Positions 13,883 through 13,901 of a stretch of DNA of 13,901 bases are shown in pieces (the stretch's first letter is position 1; the number at the start of each line of letters is the position of its first letter). Origin of the DNA: Rhodospirillales bacterium (lineage in GTDB: Bacteria > Pseudomonadota > Alphaproteobacteria > Acetobacterales > Acetobacteraceae). The position numbers and the translations under genes are program-made. The notes beneath the pieces were generated by a model. That model saw only the letters and a program-made list of their open reading frames with translations, had not been told where the DNA came from and ran no database searches. The DNA lies in assembly GCA_015654825.1 (NCBI GenBank), contig JAATGE010000578.1:1-13901 (forward strand), given 5' to 3'.

Positions 13883-13901
13883 CCGCCTGCGTTAGCGCTG
13901 C

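Noticed and set aside
1..13901. CRISPR arrays, tRNA/rRNA genes, transposase or integrase genes, prophage genes
   Set aside because: I looked for regular direct repeats with spacers, tRNA arm patterns and typical mobile-element proteins and saw none. The repeats present are hairpin elements without coding capacity.

Overview
The window looks like chromosomal DNA of an acetic-acid-bacterium relative (Alphaproteobacteria, Rhodospirillales/Acetobacteraceae), genus not determined. The reasons are the high GC content, the argS / SPOR-protein and dgt | erpA-xthA gene neighbourhoods, an OprB-type porin, and several copies of two kinds of intergenic repeat: a GC-rich double hairpin and an AT-rich T/A-tract hairpin. 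I recognise both repeats from memory of Acetobacteraceae genomes, not from a search.

Layout, left to right. (1) 1-107: an AT-rich structured repeat downstream of a minus-strand pair, argS (arginyl-tRNA synthetase, TTG start) followed by a membrane-anchored SPOR-domain protein. (2) 2677-2959: an intergenic stretch, then a small plus-strand conserved protein with four cysteines. (3) 3193-4526: two adjacent minus-strand toxin-antitoxin modules of different families. One is a VapB (MRTNVVIDD type)/VapC pair and the other a FitA-like RHH antitoxin with a FitB/VapC-like PIN toxin; each has its own palindromic putative operator. (4) 4598-5740: dgt-like dNTP triphosphohydrolase, minus strand. (5) 5741-5940: a pair of oppositely oriented GC-rich repeats separating dgt from a plus-strand pair, erpA-like Fe-S insertion protein and xthA-like exonuclease III. 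(6) A minus-strand series in transcription order: OprB porin, MBL-fold hydrolase, then a polytopic membrane protein fused to a spermidine-synthase-like domain. (7) A divergent exported DUF885 protein with a HExxxGH motif. (8) 13672-13901: gene-free DNA packed with dispersed repeat fragments.

Most genes are housekeeping: translation, cell envelope, nucleotide pool control, Fe-S assembly and DNA repair. The accessory part is the tandem toxin-antitoxin block. The striking non-coding part is the repeat population, which sits directly against start and stop codons. I did not find convincing evidence of a wholly new multi-gene system. No tRNA, rRNA, CRISPR, transposase or phage gene was seen.
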